A DNA stretch of 64,000 bases from an uncultured Robinsoniella sp. (GTDB taxonomy: Bacteria; Bacillota; Clostridia; Lachnospirales; Lachnospiraceae), in NCBI GenBank assembly GCA_900540475.1, contig UQGG01000006.1, positions 124,001 through 188,000 of the forward strand, read 5' to 3'. The notes below the pieces were generated by a model. The model did no database searches. It saw only the letters and a program-made list of their open reading frames with translations, and was not told the DNA's origin. This document shows, piece by piece, positions 34,856 through 43,809 of this stretch. How positions within the stretch are numbered: the first letter of the stretch is position 1; every line of letters starts with the position of its first letter. The position numbers and the translations under genes are program-made.

Positions 34856-36070
34856 TCAGCTTTCATCTAATTCTTCTTTTGGCGGCAGCATACTGGCGCG
34901 GGTGACAGCGCTGCTGCCAAATTTCAGGCGGATGGAATCCAGAGCCTGATCCAATTTCTTCTGTTTTGCGTTATCAGAAGCGGGCAAATCAAAGAGACTG
35001 AGCTGTACCGGTGTATCGTCAGACACAAGTTTTGAGCAGCGTATGCCCAGAAGCCGTATGGGCGTCTGATCCCACAGGGCATCAAACAGCTGGCAGGAAG
35101 CGCGGTAGACAGCCTTTTCCGTATTGGACGGAGTCAGCAGCTGCATCTGGTGGGAAGATACGGTGAAGGTACTGTATTTGATTTCAACGCAGACATTTCC
35201 GGCAAGCTGTCCTGCTTTTCGCAGGCGCCCGGACACACTTGCAGCCAGCTTCAGCAAAACAGCTTTTGCATCCCTGGCGGTGGTGACGTCAGCAGCCAGC
35301 GTGGTGGAATTCCCGATGCCCTTTGCCTTTTCCGGAGTAGAGACCAGAGGCGTGGTATCAATGCCGTTTGCGTACTCCCAGAGCATTTTTCCATGGCTTT
35401 TTAAATGAGGTGTCAGAAGGCACGGATCGGTTAATGCCAGATCTCCAATTGTGTAAATGCCCAGTTTCTGAAGGGTTGTTACAGAAGCTTTTCCCGCCAT
35501 ATATAGTTCGGCAACGGTCAGGGGCCACATCTTGGTCTGTATCTCAGTGGGGAAAAGCGTATGAACCTTTCCGGGTTTTTCAAAGTCTGAAGCCATTTTA
35601 GCCAGAAGCTTATTGGAGGAAATTCCAATATTAACCGTGAAGCCAAACTTATCATAGATTGTGTCTTTGATTTGAGTTGCTGCGCTTACCGGAGAATCAT
35701 AGAGATGAGAGATACCGGTATAATCGACATAACACTCATCCACACTCACCTGTTCGATGTCCGGTGTGAGCTGCTTTAAAAAATCCATCAGACGGTGGCT
35801 GTATTCAGAATAAAGACGGTGGTTTGGCGGCTGAATGAGGAGATTTGGACATTTTTTAAGTGCTGAGGCTATAGGCTCGCCGGTATGGATATGGTAAGCC
35901 TTTGCCGGAATGGACTTTGCAAGTACAACGCCATGGCGGCTTGAACGGTCGCCGCCTATGATAGAAGGGATTAACCGAAGGTCAATGCCCTCCGGATCCT
36001 TTAAATTTTCCACAGAAGTCCAGCTTAAATACGCGGAATTAACGTCTATATGAAAGATAATGCGGTTCAT
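34856..36070 (-). CDS. dinB: Y-family DNA polymerase (DinB / Pol IV type)
   Basis: A 404-residue translesion polymerase. The palm motifs HIDVNSAYLSW (metal ligand D) and SVDECYVDYT (D and E ligands) are intact; the thumb carries two HhH-like segments (TLQKLGIYTIGDLAL), and the little-finger domain occupies ~240-350. Near the C-terminus VQLSLFD matches the beta-clamp-binding motif (QLSLF). It copies damaged DNA with low fidelity. An SOS box sits within its promoter, so it should be induced by DNA damage through LexA. Confidence 0.93.
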   Translation of the reverse strand: MNRIIFHIDVNSAYLSWTSVENLKDPEGIDLRLIPSIIGGDRSSRHGVVLAKSIPAKAYHIHTGEPIASALKKCPNLLIQPPNHRLYSEYSHRLMDFLKQLTPDIEQVSVDECYVDYTGISHLYDSPVSAATQIKDTIYDKFGFTVNIGISSNKLLAKMASDFEKPGKVHTLFPTEIQTKMWPLTVAELYMAGKASVTTLQKLGIYTIGDLALTDPCLLTPHLKSHGKMLWEYANGIDTTPLVSTPEKAKGIGNSTTLAADVTTARDAKAVLLKLAASVSGRLRKAGQLAGNVCVEIKYSTFTVSSHQMQLLTPSNTEKAVYRASCQLFDALWDQTPIRLLGIRCSKLVSDDTPVQLSLFDLPASDNAKQKKLDQALDSIRLKFGSSAVTRASMLPPKEELDES

Positions 36071-36122
36071 ATGCTCACGGCCTTTCTATTTCAATATAAT
36101 AGAGACAGGTTATCTATATCAT

Positions 36123-36151
36123 ATTATACAAGAACGTCCGTTCCTTCGCAA
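36123..36151 (-). promoter_or_regulatory. LexA-controlled dinB promoter (SOS box in the spacer)
   Basis: On the minus strand TTGCGA (36146-36151) and TATAAT (36123-36128) are 17 nt apart. The spacer contains GAACGGACGTTC (36132-36143), a GAAC-N4-GTTC Gram-positive SOS box, so LexA would block polymerase directly. The box lies 62-73 nt before the dinB start codon. Confidence 0.75.
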
Positions 36152-36194
36152 GGGAAGATTGTGCAGATGGAGGGAATGAATTTTAAATCACGCT

Positions 36195-37253
36195 CTAGCG
36201 TCTGCTATATTTTTCATAAAACTCCTGATACCACAGACAGGCATCCACCGGAGTATTTGGCGGGATATGGTTGCCGACTGCAAGGAAATAACCCGGGCAG
36301 TCACGTCCAAGAGCGATGCAGCGTTTTACTTCATTTTCAATGTATTCCTTATCGTTATATAAGAGTGCATGGGTATCCGCATTGCCCACAATCACATGGC
36401 TTTTGCCGTATTTTTCACAGATATAGGACATATCGGTACAGGGCTCCATTACAAATCCATGAATGCCAAGGTCTGCAATGTCATCTATAAACTGTGTGAA
36501 ATTACCGTCGGAGGTAAAGAGAACTTTTTTGCCGCTGTCCAGCAGCGGTGCCAGCAGTTTTTTGTGGTTTGGAAATATATAAGTCCGGTAAAAATCTGGG
36601 GATAAAAAGGCACCGGAACCCCAGACAATGTCATCGTGGACCATGATTACATCGGATTTGCATTTTGCAAGAGCCTCGAAATACTGCAGGTTCCAGGTTA
36701 CATAGCGGTTTATAAATGCTCCAAATTCGTGGGAGTCCACCCCGGCTGCCAGCAGCAGCATATCCCATCCTAATATTTCAATGATTCCGGACATACAGGT
36801 GGTGTACATACCGGTCATATTTACCGTATCGGGATGTTCCAGGCACATTTTATCATAGTCATCCTGAAAGCCCTGAAGCAGATCCTGGCTGTTGCGTCTG
36901 CCGTAGACCTGGTCAAAATCAAAGTCAAATACATCCTCCGGTTCTTCAATAAAATTCTTTACTTCATTGGAATAATCCACAGCATCTGCCTGATAGGAGG
37001 CATGACCCATTTTTGTCTTCTGCTCTCCGAATATTGCACCATAGGGGAATATATTCCAGAAGAGCCCGTAATCCCATGCTTTTATGAATTCCCGGGATGC
37101 ATTTGTCTGTTCACTGACCGTGCTTTTTGAAGATACCGGAATACCTGTAACTTTTTGTACCAGATCCCAGTGAAAGTGGGCGGAATATTCCGTTCGGGGA
37201 ATCTTGTCAGGCATTTCCAGATTGAGTGCGCTTAAACCATTTTGTAGTGACAT
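36195..37253 (-). CDS. Uroporphyrinogen decarboxylase-family protein (methyltransferase-like)
   Basis: A 352-residue TIM-barrel protein of the URO-D / MtaA superfamily, not a heme-pathway enzyme as far as motifs show: the N-terminal R-rich substrate signature of HemE is missing. Visible features include VGNADTHALLYNDKEYIENEVKR and a C-terminus FLAVGNHIPPNTPVDA, which is common in the corrinoid/thiol methyltransferase-like branch. AAAGGAAAC precedes the ATG. It is divergent from an AraC regulator, its probable controller. The methyl donor and acceptor are unknown; a corrinoid protein gene is not linked. Confidence 0.75.
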   Translation of the reverse strand: MSLQNGLSALNLEMPDKIPRTEYSAHFHWDLVQKVTGIPVSSKSTVSEQTNASREFIKAWDYGLFWNIFPYGAIFGEQKTKMGHASYQADAVDYSNEVKNFIEEPEDVFDFDFDQVYGRRNSQDLLQGFQDDYDKMCLEHPDTVNMTGMYTTCMSGIIEILGWDMLLLAAGVDSHEFGAFINRYVTWNLQYFEALAKCKSDVIMVHDDIVWGSGAFLSPDFYRTYIFPNHKKLLAPLLDSGKKVLFTSDGNFTQFIDDIADLGIHGFVMEPCTDMSYICEKYGKSHVIVGNADTHALLYNDKEYIENEVKRCIALGRDCPGYFLAVGNHIPPNTPVDACLWYQEFYEKYSRR

Positions 37254-37317
37254 ATGGCAGTTTCCTTTCTTTTTTTAAGATTATATGTTAAGATCATTAT
37301 ATAAAAAGGTACGTGGA

Positions 37318-38175
37318 ATGTACATGAAGATAACAGGAAGAAAGATGGATGTTTTTGCGATGGAAGATAAAAAGTATCGAATGATAGATGAAGAATTCAA
37401 TGGACTTCAGATTAAAATTCTGGAACACGGTTTGCTGTATGGGGATACAAAGTGGAATTACAGGGATGTGGTATCTCCTTTTAACCGGCTGTATTTTCTG
37501 ATAAAGGGAGAAGGGTATATAGAAAATGAGGAATTTCATCATAATTTAATTCCCGGGAATGTATATTTGATTCCGGCAGGGACAAAGTATAATTATATAG
37601 GAAAGAGTGCGTTTGTAAAATTATATTTTCATTTTGAACTGCAGCGGCTTCCGGGAATTGATGTATTTCAAAATCTCTGCAGGGCAATGTCCATGCCCAT
37701 AGCCGCCGGGCAGACTGAAAAACTGATTTCTTATTTAGAGGGCGGAACCCTGGGAGACCAGATGTTTTTTAAAGGAGCATTGAATGAGATTCTGGGGAAC
37801 TTCTATTTAAAAATGAAAGATGAGGGCGTTGTGCAGATGGATTTAAGCGGGTATTACAGACAAAAAGAAAGTCTGTATTATATAGAAAAGAATCTGTCTG
37901 CACAGCTTAAGATCGAAAGTATGGCGAAAGAAATGCATGTGTCCTATTATTCACTGTCCAGGAATTTCAAGCGGGACACGGGAATCGGCATTAAAGAATA
38001 CCTGGAAGAAATGCTGCTAAAGAAAGCAAAACACCTGTTACTGACCACCGATCTTCAGCTTCAGGAGATTGCAAATGAGCTTCAGTTTTGTGATCCGTTT
38101 TACTTCTCCAGGTTTTTTCGTAAATATGAGAAGGTATCTCCAAGGGAGTACCGGAAAAAGAGATTGAATGGATAG
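37318..38175 (+). CDS. AraC-family transcriptional regulator (cupin sensor)
   Basis: About 285 residues. The N-terminal cupin-like AraC sensor lies at ~45-120 (GEGYIENEEFHHNLIPGNVY region) and the C-terminal double HTH at ~185-285 (IESMAKEMHVSYYSLSRNFK; LQEIANELQFCDPFYFSRFF). Several in-frame ATGs compete: 37285 has no clear site, 37318 has AAAAGG 8 nt upstream (used here), and 37345 has AGGAAG close by. It likely activates the divergent URO-D-family gene across a 64-base interval, in response to a small soluble ligand. Confidence 0.85.
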   Translation: MYMKITGRKMDVFAMEDKKYRMIDEEFNGLQIKILEHGLLYGDTKWNYRDVVSPFNRLYFLIKGEGYIENEEFHHNLIPGNVYLIPAGTKYNYIGKSAFVKLYFHFELQRLPGIDVFQNLCRAMSMPIAAGQTEKLISYLEGGTLGDQMFFKGALNEILGNFYLKMKDEGVVQMDLSGYYRQKESLYYIEKNLSAQLKIESMAKEMHVSYYSLSRNFKRDTGIGIKEYLEEMLLKKAKHLLLTTDLQLQEIANELQFCDPFYFSRFFRKYEKVSPREYRKKRLNG

Positions 38176-38211
38176 ATCAGGAATTGTGTGAGAAAAATAG
38201 TGTTTAGTGGC

Positions 38212-38240
38212 TTGCACACCAGCCGGGAATAGGCTATACT
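38212..38240 (+). promoter_or_regulatory. Promoter of the asnS operon
   Basis: TTGCAC (38212-38217), a 17-nt spacer and TATACT (38235-38240) give a strong housekeeping promoter. The remaining 43-nt leader is too short for a T-box. Confidence 0.75.
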
Positions 38241-38283
38241 AGAAAAATAGTGAGAAAGAATAAAGAACAAAGGAGTTCGAACA

Positions 38284-39675
38284 ATGGAATTGGTAACAGT
38301 TAGAGAGATTTATAAAGAAAGAGAAAAATATTTAGATCAGGAAATCCGCGTTGGCGGCTGGATCAGAAGCATACGTGATTCAAAGACATTTGGTTTTATC
38401 GTTCTGCATGACGGAACTTTCTTTGAGACACTTCAGATTGTATATCATGATAAAATGGAAAACTTTCAGGAAATCTCCAAATTAAATGTTGGGGCAGCCG
38501 TCATTATAAAGGGAACACTGGTTGCTACACCACAGGCAAAACAGCCATTCGAAATTCAGGCAGAGGAGATTACGGTGGAAGGTACTTCTACATCGGATTA
38601 TCCCCTTCAGAAGAAGAGACACAGCTTTGAATATTTGAGAACGATTTCGCACTTAAGGCCCAGAACCAATGCATTCCAGGCTGTATTCCGCGTGCGTTCC
38701 CTGATCGCATATGCAATTCACCAGTTTTTCCAGGAGAGAGACTTTGTATATGTCCATACACCACTGATTACCGGAAGTGACTGTGAAGGAGCAGGTGAAA
38801 TGTTCCGTGTTACTACGCTGGATCTGGAAAACATTCCGAAAACAGAGGATGGAGCAATTGACTACACGCAGGACTTCTTTGGAAAAGAGACAAGCCTGAC
38901 TGTCAGCGGCCAGCTGAATGGTGAGACTTATGCACAGGCATTCCGCAACATTTATACATTTGGTCCCACTTTCCGTGCGGAAAATTCCAACACTACCAGA
39001 CATGCGGCAGAGTTCTGGATGATTGAGCCGGAAATTGCATTTGCAGACCTGCAGGATAATATGATGCTTGCGGAATCTATGCTGAAATACGTGATCAATT
39101 ATGTACTGGAGCATGCACCGGAAGAAATGGAATTCTTCAACTCTTTTGTGGACAAGGGTCTGTTAGACCGGTTGAAAAGCGTGGCAGCATCCGATTTTGC
39201 TCATGTTACTTACACGGAAGCAGTTGAGATTCTGGAAAAGAATAATGACAAATTTGATTATAAAGTATTCTGGGGATGTGACCTTCAGACTGAGCATGAA
39301 CGCTATCTGACGGAAGAGATCTATAAGCGTCCGGTATTTGTAACGGATTATCCAAAAGAGATCAAAGCATTCTATATGAAACTGAATGATGACGGCAAAA
39401 CTGTTGCCGCAATGGACTGTCTGGTGCCTGGAATCGGTGAGATTATCGGCGGCAGCCAGAGAGAAGATGACTATGACAGACTGTTGAACCGCATGAATGA
39501 ACTGGGATTAAAAGAAGAAGATTACGGATTCTATATGGATCTTCGTAAATACGGTTCTACCAGACATGCAGGATTCGGACTTGGATTTGAACGCTGCGTA
39601 ATGTACCTGACTGGAATGTCAAATATCCGTGACGTGGTTCCATTCCCAAGAACAGTAGGTAACTGCGACTTATAG
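38284..39675 (+). CDS. asnS: Asparaginyl-tRNA synthetase
   Basis: A 463-residue class II synthetase, complete. The OB-fold anticodon-binding domain is at ~10-105 (VGGWIRSIRDSKTFGF). Motif 1 is near DFVYVHTPLIT, motif 2 is FRAENSNTTRHAAEFWMIEPE, and motif 3 is GFGLGFERCVMYLTG. It charges tRNA-Asn. AAAGGAG precedes the ATG. It opens an unusual operon: a two-component system follows after 11 nt and then a sortase, so housekeeping transcription carries surface-regulation genes. Confidence 0.96.
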   Translation: MELVTVREIYKEREKYLDQEIRVGGWIRSIRDSKTFGFIVLHDGTFFETLQIVYHDKMENFQEISKLNVGAAVIIKGTLVATPQAKQPFEIQAEEITVEGTSTSDYPLQKKRHSFEYLRTISHLRPRTNAFQAVFRVRSLIAYAIHQFFQERDFVYVHTPLITGSDCEGAGEMFRVTTLDLENIPKTEDGAIDYTQDFFGKETSLTVSGQLNGETYAQAFRNIYTFGPTFRAENSNTTRHAAEFWMIEPEIAFADLQDNMMLAESMLKYVINYVLEHAPEEMEFFNSFVDKGLLDRLKSVAASDFAHVTYTEAVEILEKNNDKFDYKVFWGCDLQTEHERYLTEEIYKRPVFVTDYPKEIKAFYMKLNDDGKTVAAMDCLVPGIGEIIGGSQREDDYDRLLNRMNELGLKEEDYGFYMDLRKYGSTRHAGFGLGFERCVMYLTGMSNIRDVVPFPRTVGNCDL

Positions 39676-39686
39676 GAGGAATTTAG

Positions 39687-40382
39687 ATGGGGAGTAAGAT
39701 ATTAATCGTCGATGACGAAAGGGAGATTGCAGATGTAGTGGAGCTATATCTGAAAAACGAAAATTATGATGTTGTAAAATGTTATAATGGGACTGATGCG
39801 CTGGAATGCATTAAAAATGAGAAGCTGGATATGGCGCTGCTGGATGTCATGCTTCCAGATATAGACGGCTTTACAATTCTCCAGAGAATAAGGGAAGAGC
39901 ATACTTTTCCGGTTATCATGCTGACGGCGAAAACGGAATATATGGATAAAATCAACGGTCTTACTTTAGGAGCGGATGATTATATTGCAAAGCCGTTTAA
40001 CCCTCTGGAATTAATCGCCAGAGTAAAAGCGCAGCTTCGCCGTTTTACCAAGTATAACGAGGGAAGCAAGTCCCAGGAAGATATTATTGACTTTGCTGGT
40101 CTGGTGCTTAACAGAAGCACACATGAATGTACTTATAATGAAAGAGAGCTGACACTCACGCCGATCGAATTTGATATTCTCTGGATTTTATGTGAAAACA
40201 GAGGACAGGTTATCAGTTCGGAACAGCTTTTTGAACAGGTATGGAAAGAGAAGTATTACAAGAACAGCAACAATACTGTAATGGTGCATATTCGTCATTT
40301 ACGTGAGAAAATGAGCGGACCTACCGGCAAGACGGAATTTATAAAAACCGTTTGGGGAGTTGGTTATAAAGTTGAAAAATAA
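39687..40382 (+). CDS. OmpR-family response regulator (VanR-like)
   Basis: A 231-residue regulator. Receiver ~1-120 with DDE at 9-11, phospho-acceptor D53 in MALLDVMLPDIDG and YIAKPFNPLEL; winged-helix output ~130-230 (LTLTPIEFDILWILCENRGQVI, TVWGVGYKVEK). Overall layout is close to VanR, but no van resistance genes are present, so cell-envelope control is the safer reading. GGAGG lies 7 nt before the ATG. The kinase gene overlaps its 3' end. Confidence 0.92.
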   Translation: MGSKILIVDDEREIADVVELYLKNENYDVVKCYNGTDALECIKNEKLDMALLDVMLPDIDGFTILQRIREEHTFPVIMLTAKTEYMDKINGLTLGADDYIAKPFNPLELIARVKAQLRRFTKYNEGSKSQEDIIDFAGLVLNRSTHECTYNERELTLTPIEFDILWILCENRGQVISSEQLFEQVWKEKYYKNSNNTVMVHIRHLREKMSGPTGKTEFIKTVWGVGYKVEK

Positions 40383-41550
40383 TTATGGAAAACTAAAGAG
40401 AACAATATTGCTGAGGGCAGTCCTGGTTGCTGCCCTGGCTTTAGTGGTTGGGATTGTCATAGTGAAATTTCTCATAGACGGGGTATTTCAAAGCAGCTTT
40501 GCCAGCCTTTTTATCAACTTCATGATGAAATTCAATATGGATTATGATACTGCGAACGAAATGTATGGAAAAATCTTTATGGATAATAAAGAAATTTTTC
40601 TGACTTCCGGCTTTATCATTTTATTTCTTGTGTTCTTCTATATGGCTGTTTCCAAACTTACCGGCTATATGGATGATATCGGCAGGGAAATCGATATGAT
40701 TCTGACTGATGAGGATGCACCGATTAATCTGGTGCCGGAACTGGCGCCGATTTCGGAAAAATTGAATACTTTAAAAATGACTTTGAAAAAAAGAGAGTAC
40801 GCGGCGATTGAAAGTGAACAGCGTAAGAATGACCTTGTGGTCTATCTGGCGCATGATCTGAAAACTCCGCTGACCTCCATTATTGCATACTTAACAATGC
40901 TGGATGAACAGCCGAATATGCCTGAGGAAGAGCGTTTGAAATATACACATATTACGCTTGAAAAGGCGACCAGGCTGGGCGAATTAATCAGCGAGTTTTT
41001 TGAAATTACACGATTCAATCTGCAGGACATAGTTCTGGAGAAGGAAAAATTGAATTTGTCTATGATGTTAGAACAGCTTGCAGATGAAAGTTATGGCGTA
41101 TTAGCGGATAAGGATCTGACTTGTTCCATCAGGACGGATGAAGAGCTGGTAGTGGACGGGGATCCCGACAAACTGGCGAGGGTATTTGACAACCTTCTCA
41201 GAAATGCAATTGCATATAGTTATCCACGCACGGATATTAATATAGAAGCATTTCTTCAGAATGAGTATATTATTATTAATTTTCGGAATCAGGGCCCCCA
41301 GATTCCTCCTCAGAAGTTAAAATCCATCTTTGAAAAGTTTTACCGGGTAGATAATGCACGTTCCAGCCAGACAGGCGGAGCGGGACTGGGACTGTCCATT
41401 GCAAAGGAAATTGTGGAATTGCATGGCGGCACCATAGAAGCATTCAGTGATGCGCATTACACAACGTTTATTGTGCATCTGCCGGTTTACCGTGATCGGA
41501 TGGCAAAGAGACGCCGCGTGCGCGGGAAGGCAGGGACAAAAAATATATGA
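40372..41550 (+). CDS. Sensor histidine kinase (VanS-like)
   Basis: About 392 residues. Two membrane helices (~12-36 and ~76-98) frame a short external loop. The H box YLAHDLKTPLTSIIAYL holds H161; N box NLLRNAIAYSYP, F box FEKFYRVDNARSSQTGG and G2 GLGLSIAKEIVELHGG are intact. The start is taken at the TTG at 40372 (GGGGAG upstream), overlapping the regulator gene by 11 nt; a TTG four codons earlier is an alternative. Its stop overlaps the sortase ATG (ATGA). Confidence 0.9.
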   Translation: MKNNYGKLKRTILLRAVLVAALALVVGIVIVKFLIDGVFQSSFASLFINFMMKFNMDYDTANEMYGKIFMDNKEIFLTSGFIILFLVFFYMAVSKLTGYMDDIGREIDMILTDEDAPINLVPELAPISEKLNTLKMTLKKREYAAIESEQRKNDLVVYLAHDLKTPLTSIIAYLTMLDEQPNMPEEERLKYTHITLEKATRLGELISEFFEITRFNLQDIVLEKEKLNLSMMLEQLADESYGVLADKDLTCSIRTDEELVVDGDPDKLARVFDNLLRNAIAYSYPRTDINIEAFLQNEYIIINFRNQGPQIPPQKLKSIFEKFYRVDNARSSQTGGAGLGLSIAKEIVELHGGTIEAFSDAHYTTFIVHLPVYRDRMAKRRRVRGKAGTKNI

Positions 41551-42392
41551 CAGAAAGCAGAGAAAGTAAACGCAAAAATAGAAAACGGACAGCGGGTGAT
41601 GTGATACGTGTCATAGCTCTGCTGATTGCGATTGGGGTATTTGTATATTCCGGTTATCGCCTTTTGACCATTTATCTTGAGTATAAAGCAGGAACCGATG
41701 AATATTCTTCTCTGGAGGGATTTGCAAATATATCGGGGAATACTTCCGACTCCGGAGCTGAGTCTGAAGGAGCAGGTGTCAGGGTAGAAACCAATGAGCA
41801 GGGTGAAACAGAACGCTATATGGAGAGCCCGGTTGACTTTGCCGGATTGAAAGCAATTAATAAAGATGTAATCGGGTGGTTGAATGTGGAAGCACTGGAT
41901 ATCAGCTATCCCATGGTTCGGGGAACGGATAACGACTACTATCTGCACCGGACATTTAAGAAGGAAGATAACTTTGCGGGTTCCATATTTATGGATTATC
42001 TGAATAACCCGAACCTAAAAGATCAAAATACAATCATTTACGGACACAATATGAAAAATGGCTCTATGTTTGGTACGCTGAAGCAGTTCCGTGAAGAGGG
42101 CGTGTTTGAAAAAAGCCGTTATTTCTGGGTTTATACACCAACAATGAATTATAAATATGAGATCTTTTCCTGTCATGAAGTGGGAGCTGTAAGCAATACC
42201 TATCAGATCTCATTTGCGAAAGATAAAGATTTTCAGGATTATCTGGATGAAGCTGTGGAGCATTCGGTAGTGAAGGGTACAGCTAAGGTTACCTCGAAGG
42301 ACCGCATTGTAACACTTTCTACCTGTACCGGAAATGAGGCAACCAGATTTGTCGTACAGGGGGTTCTCGTGGATTCCATTAAAGTAAAATAG
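41547..42392 (+). CDS. srtB: Class B sortase
   Basis: A 281-residue membrane-anchored transpeptidase: basic N-terminus, one membrane helix (~20-42), a Ser/Glu-rich stalk, and the sortase barrel from ~95. Catalytic residues are H167 (IIYGHNM), C260 (LSTCTGN) and R267 (TRFVVQG). Class B sortases attach a narrow set of proteins, often NPQTN-like, to peptidoglycan or assemble pili. It is co-translated with the VanS-like kinase. I found no sortase-signal protein in this window, and the large secreted enzymes here lack such signals. Confidence 0.92.
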   Translation: MTESRESKRKNRKRTAGDVIRVIALLIAIGVFVYSGYRLLTIYLEYKAGTDEYSSLEGFANISGNTSDSGAESEGAGVRVETNEQGETERYMESPVDFAGLKAINKDVIGWLNVEALDISYPMVRGTDNDYYLHRTFKKEDNFAGSIFMDYLNNPNLKDQNTIIYGHNMKNGSMFGTLKQFREEGVFEKSRYFWVYTPTMNYKYEIFSCHEVGAVSNTYQISFAKDKDFQDYLDEAVEHSVVKGTAKVTSKDRIVTLSTCTGNEATRFVVQGVLVDSIKVK

Positions 42393-42450
42393 TGTCAGCA
42401 CAGGGTAAAAAACGGGTGCTTTGGAAACAATATGTGAAGGAGGAATGGAA

Positions 42451-43164
42451 ATGGATAAAACGGAACAACTAAAAGAAATGCTTGCAAACAGCACAAACGT
42501 TGTGTTTTTCGGTGGAGCAGGAGTGTCTACAGAGAGCGGGATTCCCGATTTTCGAAGTGTGGACGGACTGTATAATCAGGAATATGACTATCCTCCGGAA
42601 ACCATATTAAGCCATACTTTTTTCATGAGGGATCCAAAAGAATTCTATCGTTTTTACCAGAATAAAATGCTCTGCCTGGATGCAAAACCAAATGCCGCCC
42701 ACCGGAAACTGGCTCAGTGGGAGAAGGAAGGAAAGCTAAAGGCAGTCGTAACCCAGAACATAGACGGTCTGCATCAAATGGCTGGCAGCAAGGAAGTTCT
42801 AGAACTTCATGGAAGCGTCCACAGGAACTACTGCATGAAGTGCGGGAAGCCTTATGAAGCCAGATATATGCTGGAAGCCAAAGGAATTCCTGTCTGTGAA
42901 TGCGGTGGTACCATTAAACCGGATGTGGTATTATATGAAGAGGGACTGGATAATCAGATCATGTCCAGGGCAATCGCGCATATTGCCAAAGCGGATGTGC
43001 TGATCATTGGCGGAACCTCTCTGGCGGTATACCCGGCAGCCGGGCTGATCGATTATTACAGAGGAAATAAACTGGTCTTGGTAAATAAAACCACAACACC
43101 AATGGATCATAATGCGGACTTACTGGTGCAAGGAAGCATCGGAGAAATATTTGCAGCGATATAA
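42451..43164 (+). CDS. cobB: Sir2-family NAD-dependent protein deacylase
   Basis: A 237-residue enzyme. The NAD site shows FFGGAGVSTESGIPDFRS, TQNIDGLHQMAG and the catalytic H in ELHGSVH; zinc ligands are CMKC and CECG. It removes acyl groups from lysines using NAD and yields nicotinamide. GAAGGAGG lies 7 nt before the ATG at 42451 (an ATG two codons earlier is too close to the site). A small DUF951 gene follows within 12 nt. Confidence 0.93.
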   Translation: MDKTEQLKEMLANSTNVVFFGGAGVSTESGIPDFRSVDGLYNQEYDYPPETILSHTFFMRDPKEFYRFYQNKMLCLDAKPNAAHRKLAQWEKEGKLKAVVTQNIDGLHQMAGSKEVLELHGSVHRNYCMKCGKPYEARYMLEAKGIPVCECGGTIKPDVVLYEEGLDNQIMSRAIAHIAKADVLIIGGTSLAVYPAAGLIDYYRGNKLVLVNKTTTPMDHNADLLVQGSIGEIFAAI

Positions 43165-43176
43165 GGAGGCAGAAAT

Positions 43177-43365
43177 ATGGTTTATGAAGTTGGCGATATC
43201 GTAAAATTAAAAAAGCAGCATCCCTGTGGCAGCAATGACTGGGAGATCCTTCGTGTAGGTGCTGATTTCCGGCTGAAATGTATGGGATGCGGACATCAGA
43301 TCATGATTGCCAGGAAGCTGGTTGAGAAGAATACGAAGGGGCTGCAGAAAAAAACAGAAGGTTAG
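43177..43365 (+). CDS. DUF951 family protein
   Basis: A 62-residue protein with the family layout: VGDIVKLKKQHPCGSNDWEI, then RLKCMGCGHQIMI with a CxxC pair, followed by a lysine-rich tail. DUF951 proteins are widespread in Firmicutes and probably bind nucleic acid or metal, with no established role. AAGGAGG precedes the ATG. It is co-transcribed with the Sir2 gene. Confidence 0.88.
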   Translation: MVYEVGDIVKLKKQHPCGSNDWEILRVGADFRLKCMGCGHQIMIARKLVEKNTKGLQKKTEG

Positions 43366-43809
43366 AGCGAACACTTTATATATGTTCCGCCCCTTTCTCT
43401 TTCCGAGATTGCACTCGTTGATACAATGCTTGTTTTCTCGGAAAGATGGGAGTAGGAAAATACATTTCTCTAAGCTGTACCATTCTTAATCAAAATTAGA
43501 TTGTAAAATAATTATAAATATGTTATAATACTCATATTAAAGTTCTGGCGTCAAAAAATCTTATTCTATATCAGAAAAACTAATCCAATATAACGTAATA
43601 GAAAATTTCATATAAGCATCCAAATGGTATTTCTTTAGAATTAAAATGATTATTTGTTTTTTTTAAAGAGTAGATCCTTAGTTAGATTCTAATTAATTCC
43701 TGAAGATACATAGAATAAGAACAATTTCATAAAAAGTCACTTCTAAAATTCAAATCTCAATGTTTGCTGCGTTTAAGCAAACTATTCCTATATTAAAAAA
43801 GGAGAATCT
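43366..43809 (+). other. AT-rich gene-free interval with one promoter and a long leader
   Basis: The first part holds a hairpin (43400-43408 with 43436-43444), which may end the Sir2/DUF951 unit. A strong promoter at 43501 then starts a leader of about 270 nt ahead of the Rpn-like gene; a 7-bp hairpin (43762-43768 with 43776-43782) lies just upstream of its ribosome site. I see no coding frame. Confidence 0.55.
43501..43529 (+). promoter_or_regulatory. Promoter of the Rpn-like nuclease gene
   Basis: TTGTAA (43501-43506), a 17-nt spacer and TATAAT (43524-43529) match the consensus well. Confidence 0.7.

Noticed and set aside
38176..38283. T-box leader before asnS
   Set aside because: The promoter leaves only about 40 nt of leader, too short for a T-box.
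39687..41550. Vancomycin resistance (vanR/vanS) cluster
   Set aside because: Only the regulator pair resembles van genes; no D-Ala-D-Lac ligase, VanX or VanY gene is present in the window.
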